Source: Branchinecta lynchi (Eukaryota > Arthropoda > Branchiopoda > Anostraca > Branchinectidae). From it: a stretch of 64,000 nucleotides of DNA. Shown in pieces: positions 23,089-33,590 of the stretch. The translations under genes and the position numbers were made by a program. Within the stretch, counting starts at the first letter, position 1; each line of letters starts with the position of its first letter. The notes below the pieces were generated by a model. That model was given only the letters and a program-made list of their open reading frames with translations. It made no database searches and was not told where the DNA came from. The stretch spans positions 7,024,715-7,088,714 of the forward strand of contig JAKZAP010000008.1 of the NCBI GenBank assembly GCA_023053575.1, read 5' to 3'.

Positions 23089-24861
23089 GTATTGCGAGAG
23101 CAACACTTTGGTTGTGTCCTCGTTTTTTTTTCTTTCTCCTAGCTCTCCGATTTTATTTTATTTCTGGTAACTGGTAAGGATCTAACCTGTGCGGTTTTCA
23201 CGGAAAGTGTCGACCTTAGGCCGGATTGATGAATATGACATTACATTTTGGAAAGCTCCGTAGAACTCTTGCCTGAGGCGAAAAAGAATGGTTTTTGCTT
23301 GTCCTCGAGCCAGAGCCTATGGTGTGCGAAGTCAAGTGGAGTTATATAGCCCATGTCAGAGAGAACTTATCTGAAGTTGTGCAACCAATTTTTCGTTTCA
23401 TCAAACCATGTTTCTGCTTTCGAGTGGAAAGCTCCGTTCTAGCACGCAAGCAGGCAGGCACCAGTTTTAAATTGAAGATGGACTAACATTTATAAGTGTT
23501 AAATATATGCTGCAGTTACCCGGCCCACAGCCAACATATCTTCTTTGAGTGATAAATAGAAAAATTTACAGAAACAAAAAAGTGGCCTTTTCCCACGGGT
23601 CCGAAAGTGCTGCCATCTATTGTTTCTACCCATTTCTGTTCGTGATTTCAGCTGCGTTTATCATTCGTTTTTTTTGCACTTAGGATTGCTGTAGAGAAAT
23701 GGTATCTGCAGATGTGCCTCTTAAACTTCTCTCATCGCTAAAGAGATTAGAGCTTATCCTTTGCTCCTTTCTAAGTGGTGACGTTGGAAAGTTGGCCTAC
23801 GGCAAAAAAGTCAACTTTTGAACTAAGACAGGTGAATTTTTTTTTCGACGGCAATCGTAGCCGTTGACGAGCTGATTACAGTATATCTCATCCATTTTTT
23901 GGTACACAAATTCCTTCATGAGATACACCAGTTTGAAATTTCAAGGGGTTGACAACTTCAGTAGTAAGGTACACACTGAAACCAAAATTAGGCGATATCA
24001 GTTGTGAGACATATAGGGGACTTGTAAGCAACAGTCGACTGTTAGCTCATAATCATCTTTGGCGATGAGGGGTTTGCAGCTTTTGCTAGTTGGTGTACCT
24101 GTTATTTGTTTCCGGTGTATTCGATGGTAAGAACAATTTGGTTCCCAATTGGAAGACAGGCAAGGGACTTGTAAGTAATAATCACCTGTTATCATCTTCA
24201 GGGATGAGGAGCTTGCAACTTTTGCTAGCTGGTATACCCACTATTTGTTTCCGGTGAACTTGATGTCTATCACGGGAGAGGGACTTGTAAGTAGGAATCG
24301 GTTCACGAGGGGCTAGAAATTTGGGCAAATTGGTATGTATTCGATTTCTATAAATCTAACGGTAAGAAAATTTGTATCGATGGTCTACCGCTGTAAACTA
24401 GGATCAACTGCTTACGCAACGGGTACAAACGATAATGTAAAACAACGAAGTAGTTTCGTAATAATAATAGTGTCATCTATGGTATTTTAATCCTGAAAAA
24501 TTACGATAGCTTTATAATACCAACTAGATTATATAAGATATTGTCCGAAGTTTTCATCCGTCACGATGTCTAAAATTGAAAACGGTAAAGTTCAACTGAC
24601 TGCAAAGTCAATTTAGTCCCTTTTTCCGATATTCTTTTGTTGTTGTTTTTACAACGCTGAGGAATAGCCTTTGATCATGTGACTACTGATTGTGTTCTTC
24701 TTAGAACATACCGTTTTATAAGCTTCGATAAGTTGACAACTTCAGCATTTAACCGACAGCGAAGAAACAAAACCAAAGTGTTGCTCTCGCAACACTTCAG
24801 TCGGCGAAGCCGGACAAAGTTTGCCGCAACACTTCACGTTGCCCAGGCAACGTAGGTCTAG
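23089..24861 (+). mobile_element. F1 Helentron-like element, copy 2
   Basis: It starts at GTATTGCGAGAGCAACAC, one base off the F1 consensus. Near the 3' end come the inverse AGTGTTGCTCTCGCAACACT, a CGGCGAAGCCGG stem-loop, the palindrome CGTTGCCCAGGCAACG and the end GGTCTAG before host TTTTG. The array is short, about one large unit, compared with copy 1. It lies 170 bp from the end of emx exon 1, inside intron 1. Confidence 0.7.
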
Positions 24862-25030
24862 TTTTGTTTGTGTTAATAAATAATCTGAATCTTGATCTGA
24901 AAGTCTGAAACAATTCGAAATACGTTGATGATGTCACTATTACTTCTTCGAAATTTCAATGATATCAGAAGTTTAGTAAGCCGCTGTTTATATGGAAGGT
25001 GCTCATATTTGTTAAAAGAAAGGGTCTTAC

Positions 25031-25625
25031 CTGGGAAACGAGTTGGGAGAAATCTTTGTCTTGCAAGCAACCATGGATAAAGAGGATTCGCAAAAGCTTC
25101 TTTTGTCAGGTGACCTGGGAAGCCCTGATGTGGCAAACCGGCCATGAACTGGTTCATTTGGGCTCCCATGAAAAACGGAAGCGGTGGCCTTAACAGTGGA
25201 AATTGGTGTTGTGCTGTCTCTTGCGGTACAAACGTTCTCATTCCGTTCATAGCGTCAGTGAAGGGGTTTGCGGGCCCAGGCATCGGACGGTTTTCCGGCG
25301 GGAACTGTAACTGAATTCGATCTTGATGCAATCTTTCTGGTTTCGGGGAAGTATTGAACGGCTCAGTTTCTGGAGGGCTTGGGGTCCGTTTCCGTTTCCT
25401 TGGTTCTCTCTCCTCTTGGGGTATCAGGTCTGGTTTCGTAGTCATTTGAGGAAGAGATTCGCCCACAATTGAATCAATGGAAAAGCCAAGTTTGGGCTTT
25501 TCTAAATCTTTTGTCTGGTGTTCGTGTTTCTGAGTGATTCTGTTCCGCTCTTCTAAGAGTTGCCGGTGCCAGGTTTCCCATATCGAAGAGTCAGTCTGCC
25601 GCACCATTTCAGGTTTTGTGTTCAT
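25031..25625 (-). CDS. emx: emx exon 1: N-terminal region with eh1 motif
   Basis: The exon carries 198 codons plus the first base of a Gly codon, ending TTC CCA G|GTAAGA. Residues 48-54 (FSIDSIV) are an eh1-type motif, which recruits Groucho/TLE co-repressors in Emx and related homeoproteins. A basic patch EPRKRKRTPSPP at 74-85 may be a nuclear localisation signal. Residues 110-180 are rich in Pro, Phe and Met. YPWLLARQRFL near 183-193 matches the segment just before the splice in Emx proteins, and RFPG parallels the family's junction. The ATG at 25625 is the first after an in-frame TGA upstream. It places about 47 residues before the eh1 motif, where vertebrate Emx has only a few, so the N-terminus is extended or the true start is downstream. 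Joined to exon 2 it gives 256 residues before exon 3. Confidence 0.88.
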
Positions 25626-25871
25626 GGAAGTAGTCCTGAAAGTAGGAATACTAGCAATACTAAAATACTTAGTTGCAGTAAGTCATAGGTCAGATGACGC
25701 CTTTATCGCTCATTTACAAACATCTACAACAAAAATTATAACTAAAAAAAAAACGCAAATATCACATACAATCCAGGGTCGTTGATTGATCTTTTGTTCG
25801 TTTCCGTTAAAATACCAGGAAAAAGAATATCACCTCCACAGGACAGGGGGTTCTTGGCATTCTCCTAAGAG
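25626..25871 (-). promoter_or_regulatory. emx upstream or 5' untranslated region with a candidate splice acceptor
   Basis: Ten bases before the start codon the transcript strand reads CCTACTTTCAG|GA, a good match to a splice acceptor (AG at 25636-25637). The coding start may therefore lie on a second exon after a 5' UTR intron. An in-frame TGA lies about 60 bases upstream of the ATG. No TATA box or initiator could be called with confidence. Confidence 0.35.
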
Positions 25872-26017
25872 CAAGCCCGTATCCAGGAATTTATTTCTGG
25901 GGGGGGGGGGGGGTTGCCTGCTGGTCGGACAAAAAAGCGCAAAAAACACATAGATCAGAGGGAAACGCCTATACAAATCGTTATTTTTGTATATTTCGGG
26001 GGGGGGGGGGTCAACCC
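25872..26017. mobile_element. Fragment of a GTATCC-ended hAT-like element, with G15 and G13 tracts
   Basis: It begins CAAGCCCGTATCCAGGAATT and contains two long G runs. It stops at GTCAACCC, directly against F2 sequence. Its right part is the inverse of 21385-21460. The abrupt join at 26017/26018 suggests deletion or insertion into F2 copy C. Confidence 0.5.
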
Positions 26018-26687
26018 ATTTTGATGAAACTTGGTGTGAGGATTCTTTGGGTCAAGGGAAAGGTTGAGTTCGTAGATGAGCTCTATAACCCTACATGTGG
26101 GGGTTCAAATTAAGGGGCACAAAATATTTTCAAACAGCTCATGAGATATTCGATTAAAACCGTCTTCTCGCCGGACAATTAGATCGTCCAGAATCCAGCC
26201 AAAACCAGAAAGTTTGTTAAAAGGAAAAAGTTTTTTTTTTAAGTTGATTAGATGTTCTGTTTAGGGGTAAGAAAAGATGCTGAATTCAATCATGTTTTTT
26301 TGTTGTTGTAAGTTAAAGTTTCATTTGAAGTTGATTAGATGTTCGTTATAGGGGTAAGGAGATACGCTGAATTCGTTTCTGAACTTTATTTTTTTGCCGG
26401 ACAAGTAGTTCGCCCGGAATTGGGCCGAAACTGGAAATTTGGCAGAAGTAAGGCAGTAAGTTTCGATCAGTTTCGTCAAAACTTATGGGAGGTAAACAAA
26501 CATGATGAATCCATATCTGAACTTGGTTTTCTCAGATGATTAGGTATTTTGGCTTTAATCTGTTTATAAATCTCAAAAGTAAAAATGTTAATTGACTCTG
26601 GCGAAGACTGGATCTGGCGAAAGCAAGAACCAATTGTCTGGATCAAATATTAAATTTTGTGGGATCCCATCGAAACCTTTGGTCTTG
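26018..26687 (+). mobile_element. F2 Helentron-like element, copy C (5' truncated)
   Basis: It starts inside the family at 'ttttgatgaaacttggtgtgagg' and ends GGGATCCCATCGAAACC, then GGTCTTG. The 5' GGGATCCC end is missing where the hAT-like fragment abuts. Three tandem units remain. Confidence 0.65.
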
Positions 26688-27400
26688 TCACTGGATGAAA
26701 TATGATACAAACTCGGAATCTGGTGATCGGCTGGGTTCTCCTATGTCGCATGTCTTCTTTAAAATTTACGTACTAAGAATTTCATCAGAAACGCTTTTTT
26801 TTTGTTTTATGAAATGCTAGCTAGGAATATCAAAGACGCTGCTCTGTTCCTGATTGTAAAATAAGTTCCGATTCAACTATTTTAGTTTATTCGGGGAATT
26901 CTGTTTTCGGAAATTCGGTGCTGTTTTTCAACCCTATTTAAGAAGTTTTTTGTTTGTACTGTATTTCGCCTTCGGGTTTTTCAGCACAGATATTATTATT
27001 TTGTATTAGTTATATTATGTCGAATTTTGCCATTTCAGGGTCTTTCAGTGAACCTTTTAAGAACTACGGAAGGTTTAGCAGCTAGACAGAATACCGCTAA
27101 AACCATTTTTTTGCAAAAGCTTCAGGTTAAGCTGAGTTTGAACCTTCGAATTATCTCTCTTTTGGTCGTATCGCACTAATACCGACTGCCAGCCGTCAGT
27201 TTTTGACAGTTCTTTCGGGTAAGAAGTATCCTGGACAGCTGTGTCCGACCTCCTTTTGGCAAGGTGTTCACGAGCTGTGAGACAGTCTTATAAGTGACAA
27301 TGGCAAAGTACCATTCCATATGCATAATTTTCAGTATATGGAACGACAGAAAATACCCTACAACCAATACTAGTGAGAGCGAGCTGAAAGTGAAAAATTT
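26688..27400. other. No gene recognised
   Basis: No recognisable domain or repeat partner was found here. The minus frame 27176-27457 reads through the tRNA-like segment that follows and is not a gene. Confidence 0.45.
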
Positions 27401-27467
27401 CACCTCGGGCGGATTTGATCCTGCTATCTTCGCCTTACCTGACCGACGCTCTACCACCTACGACACA
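27401..27467 (-). repeat. tRNA-like segment, possibly a SINE head
   Basis: On the minus strand the order GGTGGTAGAGCGTCGGTC ... GCGAAG ... GGATCAAATCC resembles the D-arm, anticodon-arm and B-box of a tRNA with an anticodon position near GGT. The B-box-like segment matches the GGTTCGANTCC consensus at all but one or two positions. The D-arm is incomplete and the acceptor stem does not close. It is therefore at most a tRNA-derived SINE or pseudogene. Confidence 0.35.
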
Positions 27468-27544
27468 AAAATTACAGTCGCTAGATCAAGTCGCTCGGAC
27501 TCGGGTGGTCCTGTACTTTCAAATTCCCTCTACAATCATTACGT

Positions 27545-28320
27545 TTTCTCGTTTGGAAATCTGTCGGATGCGGCAGATGTAAGGTAAGGTGAGGTATGGT
27601 AGAATTTTATAGAAATGGAAAGGGCAGTAGGGTACATAATTCACTCTACAACCACTAAGGGTCGTTGGTTACGTTTACATAAATCTGGACATAAGTATTA
27701 CTAAAATCTTACTTACGGGAAGGGTCCGTCACCGGTTCAAAAAGGAGTCCAGAGAGCTACTTTATGCTAAGGCTGGTTGATCTCACAGTTGAAATAATCA
27801 CTCGAGTCCTATGTGGATTCAGTTCTTTTCAAGAGCTCTAATTGACTTCCACAAGGGACGTGAATCAAAAATGCCATTGGAATCCAGCTGTCGGGCGGAG
27901 CCTCAAATCTGATTGGAGGACCTTCTGGAACCGCAGGGCTGGTCTCATGAAGGATCCTCATTATTGGATCCATTTGCATCAGTCTATATCTCTTAACAAA
28001 TTGAAGTTCGGATTAATAGGGTGTGCAAACGAGCATTGATGAATGCAAGATTGGCGCGAGCGTCGGGTTCGTGTTTCAAAATGGCATCAAGGCACGCAGA
28101 TGGCCTGTTTGGATCCCATGTTTATTCAGAACGAGAAATATATTGGCTGTCATTATATTATTACTAAGGTTTTCTCGTTTGGAAATCTGTCGGATGGGGC
28201 AGGAACGAGGGGGTAGAGGCTCAATGTAGCATGAAGGTGAGATGTGGTTGAATTTTATAGAAATGGAAAGGGCAGTAGGGGACATAAACTACCAGACATG
28301 TCAGTGGCTTTTACAAATGG
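27545..28320 (+). repeat. Two copies of a retroposon 3' block with GGAAATCTGTCGGATG
   Basis: The block 'tttctcgtttggaaatctgt' followed by CGGATG and, further on, 'gaattttatagaaatggaaa' and 'gggcagtagg' occurs at 27542-27650 and 28162-28290. A third, shorter copy is at 28738-28790. The CTGTCGGATGGG core is reminiscent of 3' ends of some LINEs and their SINEs. The intervening sequence is unrelated. Confidence 0.5.
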
Positions 28321-29104
28321 CACTTGTTCAATAGTTTATTACTTAATCTCGTATAGGTTATCAGACAGATAATAAAATCCTAGCCTAAGGCATTAAAAAC
28401 TGAACAAAAACAAACAAAAACACACAAATCATCACAATTTAGTATGAGGGTATTAGGACTAGGTCAAGGAAGTCTGTTTAGACAAAGAACTGCTATGTTG
28501 TAATCTTTCAAGTTTTCAACCAATCTTAAACAATCACAAACAAATTTAAAAAGTAGATATATGGAATAAGCATTTACTTTTTGATAGCCTTTTCAAATAA
28601 AATCTTTCATCTGATCGTCTTCTATTTTTGGCGTGAATGTTAAGTGCACGATTGAAGAGAAAACCGTGAACAGTTGGCTCATAGTTGAGAAAAAACATTC
28701 TGCAGAAACAACAGACCGCATTTGGCGCACTAACATTTTCTCCTTTGGAAATCTGTCGGATGGGGCAGCGAATGAGGTGGTGGAGGCTCGTTGGGATCAG
28801 AACAGTAGATCCGTTTAATGAGGAGAAGTAATTGGCTTATCTTTGATAGAAAAAGAACCACATTAGAACCGTTAGCTTTCTATACACCCGTCCCCTTTGA
28901 AGAAGGCCATATGTTTGTTCTATGGCGTGCAACTCACACACGTGCCACTCGTGCTTTTGCCCTCTGTCGGGAGTATTTGTTATTTACCTGTGTACAATTA
29001 ATAAAATAATAAACGAACCTGAACCTGAACTCTAACGAAATGCTTAGAGGACAGCACCTACAATAACAGTGAAACCAGCTTTCGTAATTGCTTTCGTCAA
29101 ATTT
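28321..29104. other. Retroposon debris, no gene recognised
   Basis: It contains a third GGAAATCTGTCGGATGGGGC block (28738-28790) and a LINE-like tail of repeated GAACCT units near 29010-29030, after 'gtacaattaataaaata'. Short open frames show no domain. Confidence 0.45.
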
Positions 29105-29420
29105 GTAAGCCCGGAGACCCAAATTTGGAGAATATACCTTAAAAATGAAGGATATCCCCTAATTTTTTTTTAGACGATTTGGGTATGTCCCATAAAACGA
29201 CACCTCACTGATCTTCACACTTGCCATGTTTTGTTATTTTCGATTACTAATATGCTCCTGACGATTATTTACGAGTAGCTCACTCGTCAGTAGAACCAGT
29301 TCTGTAATTTTTTCCTGTTTTTGCTGGAAGTCAACGGACCTGGAGGAATGCGTAAAACAGCCAAAGCCTTTGGTAATTTGTTAAAAGCAGAACAATATAA
29401 CTAGTAAACAGTGCTTTAAA
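29105..29420. repeat. Dispersed repeat R6, copy 3
   Basis: It shares 'cactgatcttcac', 'tgctggaagtcaacgg', 'aaaacagccaaagcc' and 'gttaaaagcag' with the other R6 copies, in the same order. Confidence 0.6.
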
Positions 29421-30332
29421 GTTTCAGTTTTACTTACTTTGACTTGCGTCTCCTGCTCTACGTCACTCACCTCCAGTCAATACGATCAACAGCTAGTGTT
29501 TCCGCGTCACAGGCGTCGATGTTTGTCAACTTCAAGAAGTTTGAGGGTTCACGAAATGGTCGTTTCAAAAGAGCAAAAATTTTGCATGCCAGTCACCGAA
29601 AAAGAACAGTATACGTAAAATCAGCCTATCTGGAAACGCCACCTATACTTGCTATAAAAGAAAGGCCAGTTCGAAACCAAACAGCCAAGATTTAAGCCAC
29701 ACAGTTTGAGCCAAAATTTGCATCGCCATTTGTTAACAAAATAACCCACTTTAATGTAAAACACGACATCTGGCAACAGTGTTTGTCCTTGCTAGTTCAG
29801 TTGAAAAAAGGACAAATTTTGACTTTTTGGCGGCAAAATTAAGAGCAGTCGCCCGACAACGCTTCATCTTTGCTATTTCTAGAGCTTCTCTTTTCTATTT
29901 GTCTTTCTTCTTAGTTTTAGAATAAGAACTCTATTCACGAACACGTGGCTGGTCCTTCATACTGCTATAGAAGCTTCCATCAAAATTCGCAGAATAATGT
30001 GTTGCCATATTTGTAATTATCACGTAATCTTGACGGGAAACAGACAGACTCCGTTCAACTGAACAGACTCTAGTAGGATTTCTCCATGATTATGCGAAGA
30101 TCACGACACTCTACTTAATTCATATCGTGACTATCATTAGTATTCAAACTGCGGTAGAAGCACGTCTTATGGATCAAAGCTTAATTGCTTTATGAACTCT
30201 AAGAATAATCTCGTTGAACCTATTTGAGCAGCTTGATCGCAAAGTTTAAAGCTTGAGCTCTTGAAACAAGATTTGTCATCTCGGAAAACGAGAGGATGGG
30301 TACCACTTTCTGCTTATGACAGTAACCGAAGT
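29421..30332. other. No gene recognised
   Basis: The frame 29444-29695 (83 codons, basic) has no recognisable feature. I found no repeat partner for this stretch. Confidence 0.4.
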
Positions 30333-31760
30333 CAAGGGCGTCCCGAGCCTTTCTTGATTGGTGGGGGGGGGGAACCTGGTAAAAATTGACCGAATCGGTA
30401 CCTGATATTAACCGAATTTACAATTTGTTTCTAAAACAGAGCGATTTGACTCCAAGAAGCTATAATGTAAAAAGTTGCATTGTATGTACAAAATCAAGTC
30501 TAAAGATAAAATACGCCGTTGGAGTTGCTGCCAAGCGACAACGTCGTGCAAATTTTTTTGAATCCGCCTTTTTTTCTGGCAAATTCTAGCTTTTAACGTG
30601 GGCCAAGCATCTCAAAATCTCCAAGCCTCAAACGCCAACTAAATGACGTACCCTTCTTCTAAATAGGGAAGACTGCTAAATGTGCCGCAGGCGAAATTTT
30701 TTGGAAACATGATCAAATTCTCTTTTTGCGATCCCAAGGCTACCTATTTAACCACAGATTTGCCTGGCGGAAAGAGGGTCCATCCAGGGTTAAATAGATG
30801 TAAAGTACATTTATTCTGAATTTACAGCGAACAAAAATAGGCTAGTTTTCACGTCAGAAGATGTGCTTCATTCGTGAAGTTCTTGAATCATTACAAGTAT
30901 AAGTTAAGTACTGAATGGAAACCAGACGAAGCTACAGTTAAAAGGTAAAGAACAAGAGCTAAATAAATACCACTTAAATTACCAAGCACAGTAACTGGGG
31001 TGAACCAAATAATGAATTCGTACTACCAAAAAAATAACTGAAAAAATAAGGAGCAGGTCGGGAGTGGTATAACGACCGAATTTGGAAATGGAATAAAACT
31101 CTTGGGGGAACCACCTAAAACAACCGAATGTGGTAAGTCTGGTAACAGAGGCGGACCAAACAAAAATCAGGTGAATTACCGAATTCGTTAACGAACTAGA
31201 ACCAAATGAATCTGATCAATGACCGGATTATGAAGTGGACTGACCGAATGCGGTAGAACAGATACGGACTTGAGAAAAGTCCGGTGAACAACCGAATTCG
31301 CTAACGAATGTGACCAAATAAATGCGTTAATCACCGAATTTACGTAGGGACGTACCGAATGCGGTGAAATCGAATCGGACTGAATAAAAGTTGGATGAAT
31401 TGTCGAATTTGGTAACGAATCAGAACCAAACGAATCTGATTAATGACCGAATTATGAAGTGGACTGACCGAATGCGATAGAACAGATACAGACTTCCAGT
31501 GAACAACCGAGTTCGCTAACGAATGTAACCAAATAAATACGTTAAATCACCGAATTTACGTAGGGACGTATCGAATGCGGTGAAATCGACTCGGACTGAA
31601 CAAAAGTTGGATTAATTACCAATTTCGATAAAGAATGGGAACCAATAAACACGTTAAATCGCTAACTTGGAAACGTGGGTACAAAAGATTTTATAAAACA
31701 GGCATCACGGCTTCGCGAAAATTTGATCGAATGCCCAAAACGCAGGGGGGGACGCCCCTG
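30333..31760. mobile_element. hAT-type element, 1.43 kb, with perfect 8-bp duplication and internal tandem repeat
   Basis: The termini CAAGGGCGTCCCGAG and (inverted) CAGGGGCGTCCCCCC are flanked exactly by ACCGAAGT (30325-30332 and 31761-31768). From about 31080 the interior is built of 'gaccgaatncggta'-type motifs. A unit of about 240 bp ('tgaagtggactgaccgaatg' ... 'cgaatttacgtagggacgta') is repeated at about 31232 and 31465. No transposase frame is visible, so it is non-autonomous. The ends resemble, but are not the same as, those of the 6239 and 35594 elements. Confidence 0.88.
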
Positions 31761-31865
31761 ACCGAAGTAACCTCTCTTACTTCTTTATTATATATATAAA
31801 TCAGTCCTGAAAGATCCGAAGGCCATATACAGGATAAACAAACAACTCATAGGAACTAAACAAAA

Positions 31866-33590
31866 CTAGACATACGTTGCCTGGGCAACGTGAAGTGTTG
31901 CAGCAACCTTTGTTCGGCTTCGCTGACTAAAGTGTTGCGAGAGCAACACTTCTTCGCTAACGATTAAAAGCTGAATTTGTCAACTCATCGAGGTTTTCAA
32001 AATGGTATGTTTCAACCCACGAACAACTGATAATACAATCTGTAATCACATGGCTATCCTCAGCGTCGATAAAACAACAACAGAATATCGGAAGTAGGGA
32101 CAAAATCGACTTTGCAGCCAGTTGAACTTAATCCTTTTCAATCGTAGTCATCGTAACTGGTGAAAGCTTAGAACATTATCTTATGTAACCTAGTTGGTAT
32201 TACAAAGCTGTCGGTAACTTTTCAGGATCAAACTACCATAGATGCCACTCTACTAATTGTTGCGAAACTATGTCGTTGGTATAACAGCGGATTATTACTT
32301 CCAAGTCCCTGACATGCCTCACAATTGGGTTCCACCTATTCTTTGTTTGAGTGTATACCCTACCATTGAAGTTGTCAACCCCTTAAAGACTTAATTCTGA
32401 AGTTACAGTAAAAGACCATGGAGACTAATTTTCTTACCCTCAGAATTCTGGAGATCAAATAAAATGAGCACTAATTTGCAGAAGTTTCTAGCCGCTCGTG
32501 AAGCCCTTCTAACAACCGATTCTTACTTAGAAGTCCATCTCGCCGTGATAGACATGGTACCAAATTCTTCTTACCATCAAATACACCGGAAACAAAAAAT
32601 AGGTACACCAACTAGCAAAAGCTGCAAACCCCTCAACACCGAAGATGATCATGGTCTAACAGCCGATTGTTGCTTACAAGTCCCCTAAATGTCTCACAAC
32701 TGGGATCGGCCTATTTCTGGTTTTGGTGTGTACCTTACTACTGAAGTTGTCAACCCCTCTAAACTTTCAAACTGTTGTTCTCACCAAGGAATTTTTGTAC
32801 CAAAAAATGAATGACATACACTTTGATTAAGGTCTATCAATTGCCGTTGAAAAAAAATTCTAGCTGTATTAGTTCAAAAGTTTACTTTTTTGCCGTAGGC
32901 CGGCTTTCTAACATCACCACTTAGAAAGGAGCAAAGGATAAGCTCGAATTTCTTTAGCAATGAGAGAACTTTTAAGGTTTAAGAGCCATATTTGGTACCA
33001 TTTCTCTATGGCAATCCCCACAGCAAAAAATGGAACGAGAACTTGGCTGAAATCACGAACAGAAATGGGCGGAAACAATAGATGGCAGCACTTTCGGACC
33101 CGTGGGAAAATGACACTTTTTTGTTTCTCAAAATTTCTCTATTTACCAATCAAAGAAGATATATTGGCTGTGGGGTCGGGCAACTGCCTCACATATTTCG
33201 CACTTTTAGATTTTAGTCCATCTTCAGTATGAAACTGGTACTGCCTGCTAGAACGGAGCTTTCCACTCAGAAGCAGAAACATGGTTTGATGAAACGAAAG
33301 CTTGGTTGCACAACTTCAGATAGTCCTCTCTGACATAGGCTACATAACTCCGCTTCACTTCACATGCCGTAGGTTCTGGCTCGAGGACAACCAAAAACCA
33401 TCCTTTTTGGCCCCAGGCAAGAGCTCTACGGAGCTTTCCAAAATTTTAGGTCATATCTCCAATAATCAGGCTTAAGTCCATAATTTCCGTAAAAACCGCA
33501 AAGGTTAAACCTTTAACACTTACTAGTAATAAGCTGAACTCGAGGTACTAGGAAACACAAGACAAAACCAAAGTGTTGCTCTCGCAACAC
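31866..33590 (-). mobile_element. F1 Helentron-like element, copy 3
   Basis: On the minus strand it starts GTGTTGCGAGAGCAACAC and ends CGTTGCCCAGGCAACG, TATGTCTAG before host TTTTG. The inverse of the 5' segment lies about 80 bases inside the 3' end (31930-31950). It keeps both short frames of the family: the SKSCKPL-type repeat on the plus strand (32464-32688) and the EPEPT frame on the minus strand (about 33248-33446), here without the stop found in copy 1. Confidence 0.7.

Larger units (their letters stand above)
1212..25030 (-). other. emx intron 1, about 23.8 kb, transposon-filled
   Basis: The intron runs from the exon 1 donor (GTAAGA, read from 25030 downward) to the exon 2 acceptor (AG at 1212-1213). 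A TTAATAAC stretch just inside the acceptor could serve as branch site. A short TAGA microsatellite sits about 30 bases from the acceptor. Inside the intron are F1, F2 and F3 Helentron-like elements, two hAT-type MITEs, AGTTGC-ended MITEs, LINE remnants and repeats R5 and R6. I saw no additional emx exon inside it. The two exons join in frame and in the right protein order. Confidence 0.85.

Noticed and set aside
24999..25193. Plus-strand frame opposite emx exon 1
   Set aside because: It is antisense to a well-supported exon and shows no protein-like features.
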